From CAYHWW01 sp964360145 (GTDB taxonomy: Bacteria; Bdellovibrionota; UBA1018; CAYHWW01), in NCBI GenBank assembly GCA_964360145.1, contig CAYHWW010000076.1:1-15045 (forward strand): 15,045 nt of DNA. The letters run 5' to 3'. The notes beneath the pieces are model-generated. The model did not search any database. It saw only the letters and a program-made list of their open reading frames with translations, and was not told where the DNA came from. This document shows, piece after piece, positions 1-6,317 of this stretch. Positions within the stretch are counted from its first letter, which is position 1. Each line of letters begins with the position of its first letter. A program made the translations under genes and the position numbers.

Positions 1-882
1 GCGCGGAGCAAGGCCGGGCACACCGATAGCGCCAACGCTCGCGCTGAAGTGGGTTACATGATTTCTCAGGATGCTGATCTGACCCTACGGCACTTGACGC
101 AAATTTTGAGTGGTCTTGGCGTGCACGGCGCTCGGTTGAGCTATCAGCAGACTTATCCGCTTCGGGTCTTGTTCGGTCTTTCGCGCACGATGTCTTGGGA
201 AATCGCTATGAATGCGTTCGAGGCTTTCAATGCCCAAAATGAAACCCTTCTTACAGCTGAGATCAAACGCTTCATTTACGAGCGTCTTCGCTATAGCTAT
301 AGATTGCGGATGGGGCACGTATTGAGGGAGCTGCCTGAACCTTACACTGTCGAGCAATGCTTGCACCTTTTTGATTTTGTTCAGCTGCATGGGGTATTTG
401 CTGCGAACGAGCCCGGGGCGCAACGAGATCGTGAACGCATCGAGCGTTACCGGCGTGCGATCAGCATCTTTCATGAGGGACGCAAGGCCGCAGTAAGAGA
501 AGCCTTGGAGCGGTATTACGCCACAACAGCGTTGCCACTGATTGCCGATATTCCCTACGTGACTGAAGAACTACGTATTCGGCTACGTCAGGGATTGCAT
601 GCACGTATAGAGGATCTTGTCGCCAAAGCCGCTACTGTAGTGGAAATCCTCCCAACAAGAGGGAACGGCATTGTGTGGCACGGCTATACGCACTGGTACG
701 AATCGCATTTAAACTTGGGCTATTTGGAGAGCATCTTTGATCTTGTGCCTGTATTGACCACCGAGGATTTCTGGGATTACGCCATGCCTGGCATGGATCA
801 AATCCGGCCAGACCGCGCCCCTGATTTGATTTGTGGCGTCGTGCCTGGCGATCATTGCAACTGGTACCACGCCGAGCCTTGA
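1..882 (+). CDS. Unrecognised protein, 5' end outside window
   Basis: I do not recognise this protein. The frame is open from the first base of the window, and neither the GTG at 49 nor the ATG at 58 has a visible ribosome-binding site, so the gene probably begins upstream and only its last 293 codons are seen. The product looks soluble and largely helical. It is rich in Arg, Glu, Leu and Tyr, has no signal peptide or membrane segment, and the final 80 residues are rich in Trp, His and Asp (for example WHGYTHWYESHLNLGY), which could form a distinct C-terminal domain. Base composition is lower in GC than the regulator that follows, a hint of different origin. The stop lies 7 bases before the start of the TIGR02147 gene, so the two are probably cotranscribed. 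Confidence is for a real gene, not a function. Confidence 0.6.
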   Translation, partial: ARSKAGHTDSANARAEVGYMISQDADLTLRHLTQILSGLGVHGARLSYQQTYPLRVLFGLSRTMSWEIAMNAFEAFNAQNETLLTAEIKRFIYERLRYSYRLRMGHVLRELPEPYTVEQCLHLFDFVQLHGVFAANEPGAQRDRERIERYRRAISIFHEGRKAAVREALERYYATTALPLIADIPYVTEELRIRLRQGLHARIEDLVAKAATVVEILPTRGNGIVWHGYTHWYESHLNLGYLESIFDLVPVLTTEDFWDYAMPGMDQIRPDRAPDLICGVVPGDHCNWYHAEP

Positions 883-889
883 AGGATTT

Positions 890-1729
890 ATGCAAACCAT
901 AACCGCAGTCAAAAAATCCTCACGACTGCTGAAATCCATCTACCGCTACGAAGATTATCGGCGGTACTTGAAAGATCAGATCGTCAGCAATGGCCGCCAC
1001 CACGGCTACAAGGGCCGCCTGGCCAAAGCGGCGGGTTGCCACGGTTCTTTTTTGTCTCAAGTTCTGGCGGGGCAGGCCCAGCTCTCGCCTGAACATGCCC
1101 TCGGCGTCGCCCGCCTCTGGGGCCTGAGTCGCGCGGAGCAGGAGTATTTCCTCCTCCTCGTTTCGCTGGCGCGGGCGGGAACGGCGGAGCTCGAGGCCCA
1201 TTACAGGGCGCTTCTCGAGCGCTGCCGCGGCGAAGAAGGCAACCTGGCGCGGCGCTTTGAACAAAAGACGCTCACCGAGCAATGGCAGGTACGGTATTAT
1301 TCCAGCTGGCACTATGCTGCAGTTCACATGGCGCTGACGATTCCCGGTTGCCGCACGCCTGAGGCCATGGCCACGAAGCTCCAAATCACGCCCCAGCTGG
1401 TGACCCAGGTCTTGGGCGAGCTGCTGCAAATGGGGCTCGTCAGTGAGAAGGGCGGCCGGTGGCACACCACGGAAAAAAGCATCCACCTGCCGCGGGAATC
1501 CCTCTTGAACCGCTTCAATCACGCGTTGTGGCGGCATAGAGCCCTCGAAGCCGTGGCCCAAGAACAGCCGGACAACATCCACTATTCATCATTGTGCACC
1601 CTATCTAAAGATGACTACGAGCGTCTCCGGCAAACCATCTTGCAATTCCTTGATGAATCCCGCCGCATGATCTTGCAATCACCGGAAGAGGAGCTGGTTT
1701 CTTTCTCCTTGGATTTCTTCCGCCTTTGA
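890..1729 (+). CDS. TIGR02147/DUF4423-family transcriptional regulator
   Basis: A 279-residue cytoplasmic protein of the TIGR02147 family, common in Bdellovibrio relatives and Fibrobacteres and thought to regulate transcription; targets are unknown. Residues about 15-30 carry the YRYEDYRRYLKD opening typical of the family. Residues 40-90 form a Cro/C1-like helix-turn-helix (KGRLAKAAGCHGSFLSQVLA). Residues 136-146 hold the hallmark YYSSWHYAAVH, and residues 155-200 look like a winged helix (TPEAMATKLQITPQLVTQVL, then a GRWHTTEKS wing). The length is normal for the family. I chose the ATG at 890 because AAGGA lies at 882-886; an upstream in-frame GTG at 833 would overlap the previous gene and adds 19 residues foreign to the family. 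It ends 14 bases before the convergent Fic gene. Family confidence is high; its regulon cannot be read from the sequence. Confidence 0.9.
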   Translation: MQTITAVKKSSRLLKSIYRYEDYRRYLKDQIVSNGRHHGYKGRLAKAAGCHGSFLSQVLAGQAQLSPEHALGVARLWGLSRAEQEYFLLLVSLARAGTAELEAHYRALLERCRGEEGNLARRFEQKTLTEQWQVRYYSSWHYAAVHMALTIPGCRTPEAMATKLQITPQLVTQVLGELLQMGLVSEKGGRWHTTEKSIHLPRESLLNRFNHALWRHRALEAVAQEQPDNIHYSSLCTLSKDDYERLRQTILQFLDESRRMILQSPEEELVSFSLDFFRL

Positions 1730-1743
1730 GGGCGGTCCCGCGC

Positions 1744-3123
1744 TCATTGGACACTTTTCCATTTTTGAAACTCGCTTGGACGGATCTTAAAGCGTGCGAT
1801 ATTTCCATCATGCAAGCTCAGCACTTCGGTTTCGATAATTTTAAAAAGCTCGTTTGCATCCGCTTCAGGCAGGTTTTGCGCTTCAATCATACTTTGAATC
1901 CTATGGACAACCAGAGGACCACTCACTTTCTCAAGAATAAGGGTCCGAATGATCCCTTTCATGATCGCGGTATATTTGAGCCTTAGCAGATTGGGTTCTC
2001 CCATTGCTTGCTGAATGGCCGAATAGCGTTGGGCCGATCGTCTGTAAGCCCAGAGGTAGAGATCTCGCAAAAGACTGACATCGTTCTTCTCGTAGATTCC
2101 GAGGAGAGATTTAATGTACGCCTCTTGGTCAACGTCGGTAAATGAAAGTGGGTTCATATTTTTTTTAACAAGCGGAATATTCGCCACTAAACGTGCGGTT
2201 CTTTTGTTCACGTCTTCGAATGCCTGCATGTAAGAGAGATGAACAAGCGAGAAAAGTGACTGTTCAAATGGGTCTTCAATCTGATTTAATTTTTCTACGA
2301 AAAACTTAAAGCACTCCTTCAGTACGTGCGGGTTTTCGAGCGGCATATAGGTGGTGCCACTGATGCCGACAATGTGCTCCCTTACGCGCCCAGAGGCGCC
2401 TGGATCACCCAAAAGATTTTCTGAAAGCAGCGCGTGGATGCTGCAAACTTCGTGAGAGCTGATATTTTTTCCATCGGTTGATTCAATGATGTATTCGATT
2501 GCACCTTTGTGATTCAAAATCATTTGCGCTTCGGATGCGTCTTTACCCGCAGCATTTTCTCCAAGTTCGATGAGTCGTTTTGTTTCCAAAAGAGAATAGG
2601 TATTCCCCTCAAGACGGCTTGAGTTCCAAGAAAGATCAATGAGCAAACGATTTAAAATATTGCGTGCATAGGTGCCAGCCGACCGCGCATTATTTCCAAC
2701 TCGCCCAATGCTTGAGAGTTCCGTACGCTGAGACACGCTCAGATAAAAATCTCGATTCGGCTTATAGGATCGCAAGAAATCCTGATTGTACCCCACGGGC
2801 GTGCGGATCTGAATAGGTTGAGAAATATGGGCGAGAAGAGCTTCGGACTCTTCCGATAACGGGATCCCCTTGAATGCGCCATCCACCGAAGGTGCGCTCT
2901 CTGCTTTGGCCAGGGTGTAAACGCGCGCCCGTGCATTTCCGTGAGGCGTGATCGCCTTGCGATCGATGAGATTTTTAAATGCCCGTTGAATCGTACGCCG
3001 GTCCGATGAATCATCGGCGGACATTTGAGCCGCAGTCGCGACCCCGTGGATATTGATTTCCTTTTTTCCATCGAGAAGCTCCAAGATGAGGTTTTCGAGG
3101 TCGATTTTTTTCTTAGCCGTCAT
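1744..3123 (-). CDS. Fic-domain protein with N-terminal winged helix, altered catalytic His
   Basis: A 459-residue protein with a putative winged-helix DNA-binding domain at residues 1-75, a Fic core at about 160-365, and a C-terminal winged-helix-like tail. Fic enzymes usually transfer AMP to a hydroxyl of a target protein. The core motif is QAFEDVNKRTAR at residues 300-311, where the usual catalytic His is Gln (CAG, bases 2224-2226); the Phe, Asp, Asn, Lys and Arg are kept. An inhibitory helix motif of the (S/T)xxxE(G/N) type is present as SSRLEGN (168-174), placing it in class II, where the inhibitory motif lies N-terminal to the Fic motif. I chose the ATG at 3123 because GGAGGA lies at 3132-3127; the frame extends to 3216 but would run through the operator repeats. 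The gene is AT-richer than its neighbours, suggesting transfer. The N-terminal DNA-binding domain and the upstream palindromes suggest it represses itself (inference). Confidence 0.88.
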   Translation of the reverse strand: MTAKKKIDLENLILELLDGKKEINIHGVATAAQMSADDSSDRRTIQRAFKNLIDRKAITPHGNARARVYTLAKAESAPSVDGAFKGIPLSEESEALLAHISQPIQIRTPVGYNQDFLRSYKPNRDFYLSVSQRTELSSIGRVGNNARSAGTYARNILNRLLIDLSWNSSRLEGNTYSLLETKRLIELGENAAGKDASEAQMILNHKGAIEYIIESTDGKNISSHEVCSIHALLSENLLGDPGASGRVREHIVGISGTTYMPLENPHVLKECFKFFVEKLNQIEDPFEQSLFSLVHLSYMQAFEDVNKRTARLVANIPLVKKNMNPLSFTDVDQEAYIKSLLGIYEKNDVSLLRDLYLWAYRRSAQRYSAIQQAMGEPNLLRLKYTAIMKGIIRTLILEKVSGPLVVHRIQSMIEAQNLPEADANELFKIIETEVLSLHDGNIARFKIRPSEFQKWKSVQ

Positions 3124-3137
3124 CAGTCCTCCGCAGC

Positions 3138-3207
3138 ACGGTATTGCGACATAATATGTCGCAATACCGTATATTATGACATGATATGTCGCAATAATGT
3201 CGCAATA
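3138..3207. promoter_or_regulatory. Operator-like array upstream of the Fic gene
   Basis: TGTCGCAATA occurs at 3157-3166, 3187-3196 and 3198-3207, and its reverse complement at 3142-3151. The first and inverted copies make a perfect palindrome of 15-base arms (3138-3152 and 3156-3170) around AAT. A second, imperfect palindrome is centred at 3184 (GACAT-GAT-ATGTC). The two centres are 30 bp apart, close to three helical turns, and the last two direct copies are 11 bp apart, about one turn. The block lies immediately before the Fic ribosome-binding site, where a bound protein would block transcription. The obvious candidate binder is the Fic protein's own N-terminal domain (inference). Confidence 0.8.
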
Positions 3208-3331
3208 ACATGCCATATCATATATATATGACTTGGCGCTTATGCCCCTTCATCGCAGATGGCTCACGGAACAACAAAGACGGCTAAAGCCTGTTTGGAC
3301 GTTGCTTCACCCCGCCTGAGGCCACCACCAC

Positions 3332-3949
3332 TTACCAGAACCTATCCGCAACAAAGAAGCCCAGGTTGAACCCCCCGTGGAGCAGCACCGCCGCCACGAG
3401 CCCGCCGTAGCGGTAATAGGCATGGCCGAGCCACAGACCCAAGACCATGGTGTAGGCGCCTTGGTAGTAAATAAAGCCGTGATATTCCGGCGGCAGGATG
3501 AATAACGCCGCAAGATGCCCCGCGCTGAAAAGCAAAGCGCTCACGGTGACAATGGCGATTTTGCGTCCCTTCAGTAGCTGTTCGAGGGGGAGAAGCAGCG
3601 CCTGGCGGAACAGTGCTTCTTCCAAAATGGGGGAGACGACGAGGAGCAGGACGATGAGCTCTTGGGACGAGAGATCCAGGGGAAAGGGGATATTGAGCAG
3701 GGTGCAGCCCACTCGGGCAGTGCCCCCCAAGCAGACTGCAAGGATCACCTCAGCGACGAAGCGGAGTCCGAGCTTCGCTTTGATGCGCAGCGCGGCGTAG
3801 TTACAAAAGAAGTAGGCCGCGACGAAGAGGAGCTCAAAGACGTAGGTGGCATGGGGGTGAAGGCTGTCGAGCAAGGCACCAGCGCCATAGCGGGGGATGA
3901 AGTAACCCAGGAGCCAGAACAGGGATTGGACGTGGGGAGAGAGTGCCAT
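3332..3949 (-). CDS. CPBP family intramembrane glutamic endopeptidase
   Basis: A multi-pass membrane protein of the CPBP (CAAX protease and bacteriocin-processing, Abi) family, about 205 residues with six to seven hydrophobic segments. The family's motifs appear in order: EEALFR (Glu110, Glu111, Arg115; motif EExxxR), FSAGH (His145; motif FxxxH) and HGGFN (His191, Asn195; motif HxxxN). These residues form the active site within the membrane. Substrates vary across the family (prenylated proteins, peptide precursors, bacteriocin self-immunity) and nothing here tells which applies. I prefer the ATG at 3949, which has GGAG just upstream although very close; a GTG at 3982 would add 11 residues and overlap the possible tRNA promoter. 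It is a single gene, divergent from the tRNA-Leu and not in an operon with the Fic gene. Confidence 0.88.
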   Translation of the reverse strand: MALSPHVQSLFWLLGYFIPRYGAGALLDSLHPHATYVFELLFVAAYFFCNYAALRIKAKLGLRFVAEVILAVCLGGTARVGCTLLNIPFPLDLSSQELIVLLLVVSPILEEALFRQALLLPLEQLLKGRKIAIVTVSALLFSAGHLAALFILPPEYHGFIYYQGAYTMVLGLWLGHAYYRYGGLVAAVLLHGGFNLGFFVADRFW

Positions 3950-3971
3950 AACTCCATAATGGGGAAATTCG

Positions 3972-4000
3972 TTGACAGCCACCAGGAATTATTGGAAAAA
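3972..4000 (+). promoter_or_regulatory. Possible promoter of the tRNA-Leu gene
   Basis: A perfect TTGACA lies at 3972-3977. At 17 bp spacing the -10 position (3995-4000) reads GAAAAA, only a 3-of-6 match, so the -10 is weak. Transcription from here would start about 15 bases before the tRNA. No better promoter is seen in front of the tRNA. Confidence 0.3.
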
Positions 4001-4023
4001 CCGGAGCAACTCAGGCGTGGACC

Positions 4024-4108
4024 GCGAGGATGGTGTAATTGGTAGCCACGTACGTTTGAGGGGCGTATGGCGAAAGCCGTGGGGGTTCGAGTCCCCCTCC
4101 TCGCACCA
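4024..4108 (+). tRNA. tRNA-Leu (anticodon GAG)
   Basis: An 85-base class II tRNA. The acceptor stem GCGAGGA (4024-4030) pairs perfectly with TCCTCGC (4098-4104), followed by discriminator A and encoded CCA. The anticodon stem TACGT/GCGTA encloses the loop TTGAGGG with anticodon GAG at 4058-4060, reading CUC and CUU. A long variable arm GGC-GAAA-GCC, typical of leucine tRNAs, precedes the T-arm GGGGG-TTCGAGT-CCCCC. Its 3' end is duplicated twice downstream, which marks it as a probable integration site. Confidence 0.97.
4089..4108 (+). repeat. tRNA-Leu 3' end, copy 1 of att-like repeat
   Basis: The last 20 bases of the tRNA (part of the T-arm, acceptor 3' strand and CCA) are repeated exactly at 4305-4324, and the last 16 of them at 7291-7306. 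Integrases of the tyrosine-recombinase class often use tRNA 3' ends as attB, so this would be the left attachment site of an inserted element (inference). Confidence 0.6.
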
Positions 4109-4116
4109 AATAATTC

Positions 4117-4155
4117 AATGGCCCGGAGTCAATACTCCGGGCCATTGCTATTTTT
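4117..4155 (+). terminator. Rho-independent terminator after tRNA-Leu
   Basis: Thirteen-base perfect arms (4117-4129 and 4134-4146) around the loop CAAT, GC-rich at the core, followed by a short T run at 4151-4155. It lies nine bases after the CCA and ends the tRNA transcript. Confidence 0.85.
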
Positions 4156-4175
4156 GGCCCGAAGAAATGACGTTG

Positions 4176-4324
4176 GGTGCGAGGATGGGGACTCGAAGCC
4201 ATCTGGCCGGGGCATGCATCAGCATGCTGAGGGAGCCGGAGGCGACCGAAAGGCCAGATGGCCGGCCCGGAAGGAGGTGAGCGTGAAGCGAACCGACTGG
4301 AGGGGAGTCCCCCTCCTCGCACCA
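4176..4324. repeat. 149-bp nested hairpin ending in a tRNA-like tail
   Basis: The outer arms (4176-4194 and 4305-4323) are 19 bases with one mismatch. The right arm is the tRNA-Leu 3' end and the left arm is its inverted copy. Inside, GCCATCTGGCC at 4198-4208 pairs perfectly with GGCCAGATGGC at 4252-4262, and CAGCATGCTG (4220-4229) is a palindrome. The RNA could fold into a long stem closed by ACCA. It could be a small mobile repeat (MITE-like) that uses tRNA ends, or a structured RNA. No open frame in it looks like a gene. Confidence 0.6.
4305..4324 (+). repeat. tRNA-Leu 3' end, copy 2 of att-like repeat
   Basis: Twenty bases identical to the tRNA end at 4089-4108, including CCA. The bases that follow (ACACTTAAACAA) nearly match those after copy 3 (AACTTAAACAA), so copies 2 and 3 share a longer context of about 27 bases with a one-base indel. 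No tRNA body precedes it. Confidence 0.75.
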
Positions 4325-4337
4325 ACACTTAAACAAG

Positions 4338-4368
4338 GCCGTAACCTCTGGTTACGGCTTTTGTTTTT
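4338..4368 (+). terminator. Rho-independent terminator after repeat copy 2
   Basis: Perfect 9-base arms GCCGTAACC (4338-4346) and GGTTACGGC (4350-4358) around TCT, followed by TTTTGTTTTT. It is the typical layout of a terminator just after a tRNA 3' end, though here no intact tRNA precedes it. Confidence 0.8.
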
Positions 4369-4484
4369 GTGCTGGGGCATTTTCATTCTCGACGTTTTTT
4401 GCGTCCTGCTCCGCGGCGTTTTCCGCCGATGTGAACAGAATGTGTACATTGCCGTTTTTCGTGTCGCTGACCCTGGCCGCGATC

Positions 4485-4584
4485 GGCTTTGATTCAAAGC
4501 CCTATATTTATCATTTAATATCAATAATATGATAAATATTGTATTATTTATCTCAAAAATGATGCTTTTAAGTAATAAATGATA
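4485..4584. promoter_or_regulatory. AT-rich control region of the HTH/YhaV-GNAT module
   Basis: Between the terminator at 4368 and the antitoxin start lie about 240 non-coding bases. GGCTTTGA-T-TCAAAGCC (4485-4501) is a palindrome. ATATTTATCAT (4504-4514) is inverted at 4529-4539, and TATCATTTA (4509-4517) is inverted at 4576-4584. The stretch from 4502 to 4595 is very AT-rich and offers several possible -10 boxes, so I do not pick one. Palindromes at this place fit autorepression by the HTH antitoxin (inference). Confidence 0.5.
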
Positions 4585-4612
4585 TATATTATTGGTCAAG
4601 GAGAGCATTTTT

Positions 4613-5023
4613 ATGCTTAAAACCGAGCAAGCCCTGACCGCAATCCGCGAGACCCTCGACTGCCCCCAGCGGGTCGTGGCCAACCTCTTGGGCCTGGAGG
4701 CGCACACACTTTCCAACAACCGTGAAAAGCCCGTGAGCGAGCTCACGCCCCGCACGGGCGAGCGGATTGTGGCCCTCTACCACCTCGTCGTGAACCGTTA
4801 CGGGCGGGGCGGGATGGATCTTCGCGGCCAGGCCATTCTGGAAATCCTGCAAGCCCAGGTCTTCCCCGACATCCACGACCACTACGACTCCGTGGTCTCG
4901 GCGCTCCATCAAGACAAATACCCCCTTGAAACTTTGCTTCACATCGCCGACCTTTCCTATGCGACCTACCAAAAGAAGGCCGCGGCAAGGTATGTGAAGC
5001 TCCCGGATGCAATGTCGGCGTAA
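4613..5023 (+). CDS. HTH antitoxin-like protein (Xre/MbcA-ParS-like N-terminus)
   Basis: A 136-residue cytoplasmic protein. Residues 5-60 look like a helix-turn-helix of the kind found in Xre/MbcA/ParS-like antitoxins (CPQRVVANLLGLEAHTLSNN, followed by REKPVSELTPRTGERIVALY). The C-terminal half (about 65-136) is helical and probably neutralises the partner; I do not recognise it. The ATG at 4613 is preceded by AGGAG at 4599-4603; an in-frame TTG at 4592 would start inside that site. It overlaps the toxin-like gene by 17 bases, which suggests translational coupling with the first gene of the pair made in excess. The antitoxin role rests on position, size, HTH and partner. YhaV toxins classically pair with AbrB-like PrlF, so an HTH partner is unusual. 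Confidence 0.8.
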   Translation: MLKTEQALTAIRETLDCPQRVVANLLGLEAHTLSNNREKPVSELTPRTGERIVALYHLVVNRYGRGGMDLRGQAILEILQAQVFPDIHDHYDSVVSALHQDKYPLETLLHIADLSYATYQKKAAARYVKLPDAMSA

Positions 5024-5720
5024 AATCGCATCAAAGTTACTCGAAGAGCTCAAGCGCCTTGAGTCCGGCAACAGGCTCGAGCGGCAGCGCTACAATAACG
5101 CCATGACTGCCATGGCCAAGGTGATGGCCGACCCCATCAACCCCCTCTTCAACAAAGACCTCCCCGAAAACTACAAAGCCGTGGACGTCCTCCAGCAATA
5201 CCGCATGTTCTTCAGGGTGCTGCATCCTACGGCCGCCACTACGGTCGCCCACTTCGTCTGGATGAATGATGAAGACTCACTGCATCGCACTGGCGAACCC
5301 GACGATTGCTACGCAGTCTTCGCCGACATAGTCAGGCGCGGTGAAGTTGAAGCCTATGAAGAAGAGGCCCCGCCTGCAGCGCCCGCATTTTCCCTGTCGG
5401 GCAAATGGGGTGACGGCGTGCGCTACGCGAGCCTCGTCCGAGATCCGCACCGCGCCGACTCGTTCCTGTTTTTGAACCAGATCACGGCGAACAGTTACCA
5501 GATCCAGTCGATCACCGTTTCCGAAGAGGACATGGGTCTCGCCACCGCGCTGCTGGAGAGGGTCTGCGAAAGTGCGAGCCAGGCGCACATGACCTTGAGC
5601 CACGAGCTTTTCATCAAGCATGAACATGCCGCGAAGAGCCGGCACATCCTGACGCAGCAGGGCTTCACGCTCAGCGATGCCGTTGATGATGTCGAGGTCT
5701 GGACCCGAAATCTTCGCTAA
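5007..5720 (+). CDS. YhaV-like toxin domain fused to a GNAT-like domain
   Basis: A 237-residue protein with two parts. Residues about 12-118 resemble YhaV, a ribosome-dependent RNase toxin of the RelE superfamily: QQYRMFFR (63-70), then VWMNDEDSLHRTGEPDDCYAVF (84-105, here described by key residues W85, N87, D88, E89 and Y102), matching the YRLFFR, WMNDE and DAYxVF core of the family. A proline-rich, acidic linker (116-130) follows. Residues 150-237 look like the last half of a GNAT acetyltransferase: a strand, EEDMGLATALLERV (173-186; compare the Q/RxxGxG/A acetyl-CoA loop, with the first residue not Arg/Gln), and HEHAAKSRHILTQQGF (205-220), like the family's NxxAxxxYxxxGF. The acetyl-CoA site may be degenerate. 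No clear ribosome-binding site precedes the ATG at 5007, so it relies on coupling to the upstream gene. The stop lies 38 bases before a convergent gene. Confidence 0.8.
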   Translation: MQCRRKIASKLLEELKRLESGNRLERQRYNNAMTAMAKVMADPINPLFNKDLPENYKAVDVLQQYRMFFRVLHPTAATTVAHFVWMNDEDSLHRTGEPDDCYAVFADIVRRGEVEAYEEEAPPAAPAFSLSGKWGDGVRYASLVRDPHRADSFLFLNQITANSYQIQSITVSEEDMGLATALLERVCESASQAHMTLSHELFIKHEHAAKSRHILTQQGFTLSDAVDDVEVWTRNLR

Positions 5721-5758
5721 TTCCCTAATGAAGAAGCGTGTGCACATCCCACAAGAAT

Positions 5759-6301
5759 TCACTTGCCCATCGCGTTGAGGTAATCAACCCAGTAGCGAAA
5801 CGCCTCACCTAACAAAGCCTCATTATCGATACCATCAAAGTTGTATTGGATGTCTAGCAGCGGACGACCTACGGACATGCCAACGGTAAAAGCGATCTCC
5901 GTCCGTTGCAAGTCTGCGGCATGAACTGCCTTTTCGTTTCTAGTGAAGGTCTTGGAGCCAGCATCAAACCTTCCCCGTTGGCAGTGCTTGTAGGCGTTCG
6001 CATAATCAGAAATCTTGGCTATGAACTGGGTTGAGTTGTCCGCGCAAAATTTCTTTCTAAAATCCGCCAAGTCTACGCTCTTCAAGTGCCAGCCCTCATG
6101 AAAGTAGATATACTCGAGTACATTATTCAGAGATTCAACGGCGTTGATGAATAGCCTGAGCTCCTTGTATTTCGCTGGCGTAGAACGATCAGAGGATTCT
6201 CGATGGCTTTTCACAACGTCGAAGTAGTCAACGACATTAGGCAACGCAATATGAGCCAGATAGTTATGCACGCTTCCCAACGGCCCGGCAAAGCAGTTCA
6301 T
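5759..6301 (-). CDS. Unrecognised protein, third gene of the TumE/TumA operon
   Basis: I do not recognise this 180-residue protein. It is soluble and mainly helical, with aromatic-rich stretches (LNNVLEYIYFHEGWHLKSVD, residues 58-77) and an ISDYANAYKHCQRGR stretch (97-111). The latter recalls the 'ANAxKH' segment of several uncharacterised helical, sometimes HEPN-like, proteins; this is a weak hint only. I chose the ATG at 6301 because GAGG lies seven bases upstream; the frame extends to 6358 but would overlap the tumA-like gene. It starts 17 bases after the tumA-like stop on the same strand, so it is very likely in one transcript with the TA pair. It is AT-richer than the flanking core genes. 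Confidence 0.75.
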   Translation of the reverse strand: MNCFAGPLGSVHNYLAHIALPNVVDYFDVVKSHRESSDRSTPAKYKELRLFINAVESLNNVLEYIYFHEGWHLKSVDLADFRKKFCADNSTQFIAKISDYANAYKHCQRGRFDAGSKTFTRNEKAVHAADLQRTEIAFTVGMSVGRPLLDIQYNFDGIDNEALLGEAFRYWVDYLNAMGK

Positions 6302-6317
6302 TGCCGACCTCACCCCT

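Noticed and set aside
833..889. Upstream GTG start for the TIGR02147 regulator
   Set aside because: It overlaps the previous gene, lacks a ribosome-binding site, and the added residues do not belong to the family; ATG at 890 has AAGGA.
920..1582. Long minus-strand open frame opposite the TIGR02147 gene
   Set aside because: It mirrors a GC-rich real gene, has no recognisable motifs and no ribosome-binding site.
3138..3207. CRISPR array in the repeats before the Fic gene
   Set aside because: Repeats are 10 bases, in both orientations and unevenly spaced; this is an operator pattern.
3124..3216. Upstream ATG start of the Fic gene
   Set aside because: It would translate the operator palindromes into an odd Cys/Tyr-rich leader; GGAGGA supports the ATG at 3123.
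4011..4492. Open frames on both strands across the tRNA-Leu and the hairpin element
   Set aside because: They run through the tRNA and its inverted copy; the translated text is repetitive and not protein-like.
4485..4501. FNR-like box in TTTGATTCAAA
   Set aside because: The spacing does not match TTGAT-N4-ATCAA; it is simply a short palindrome.
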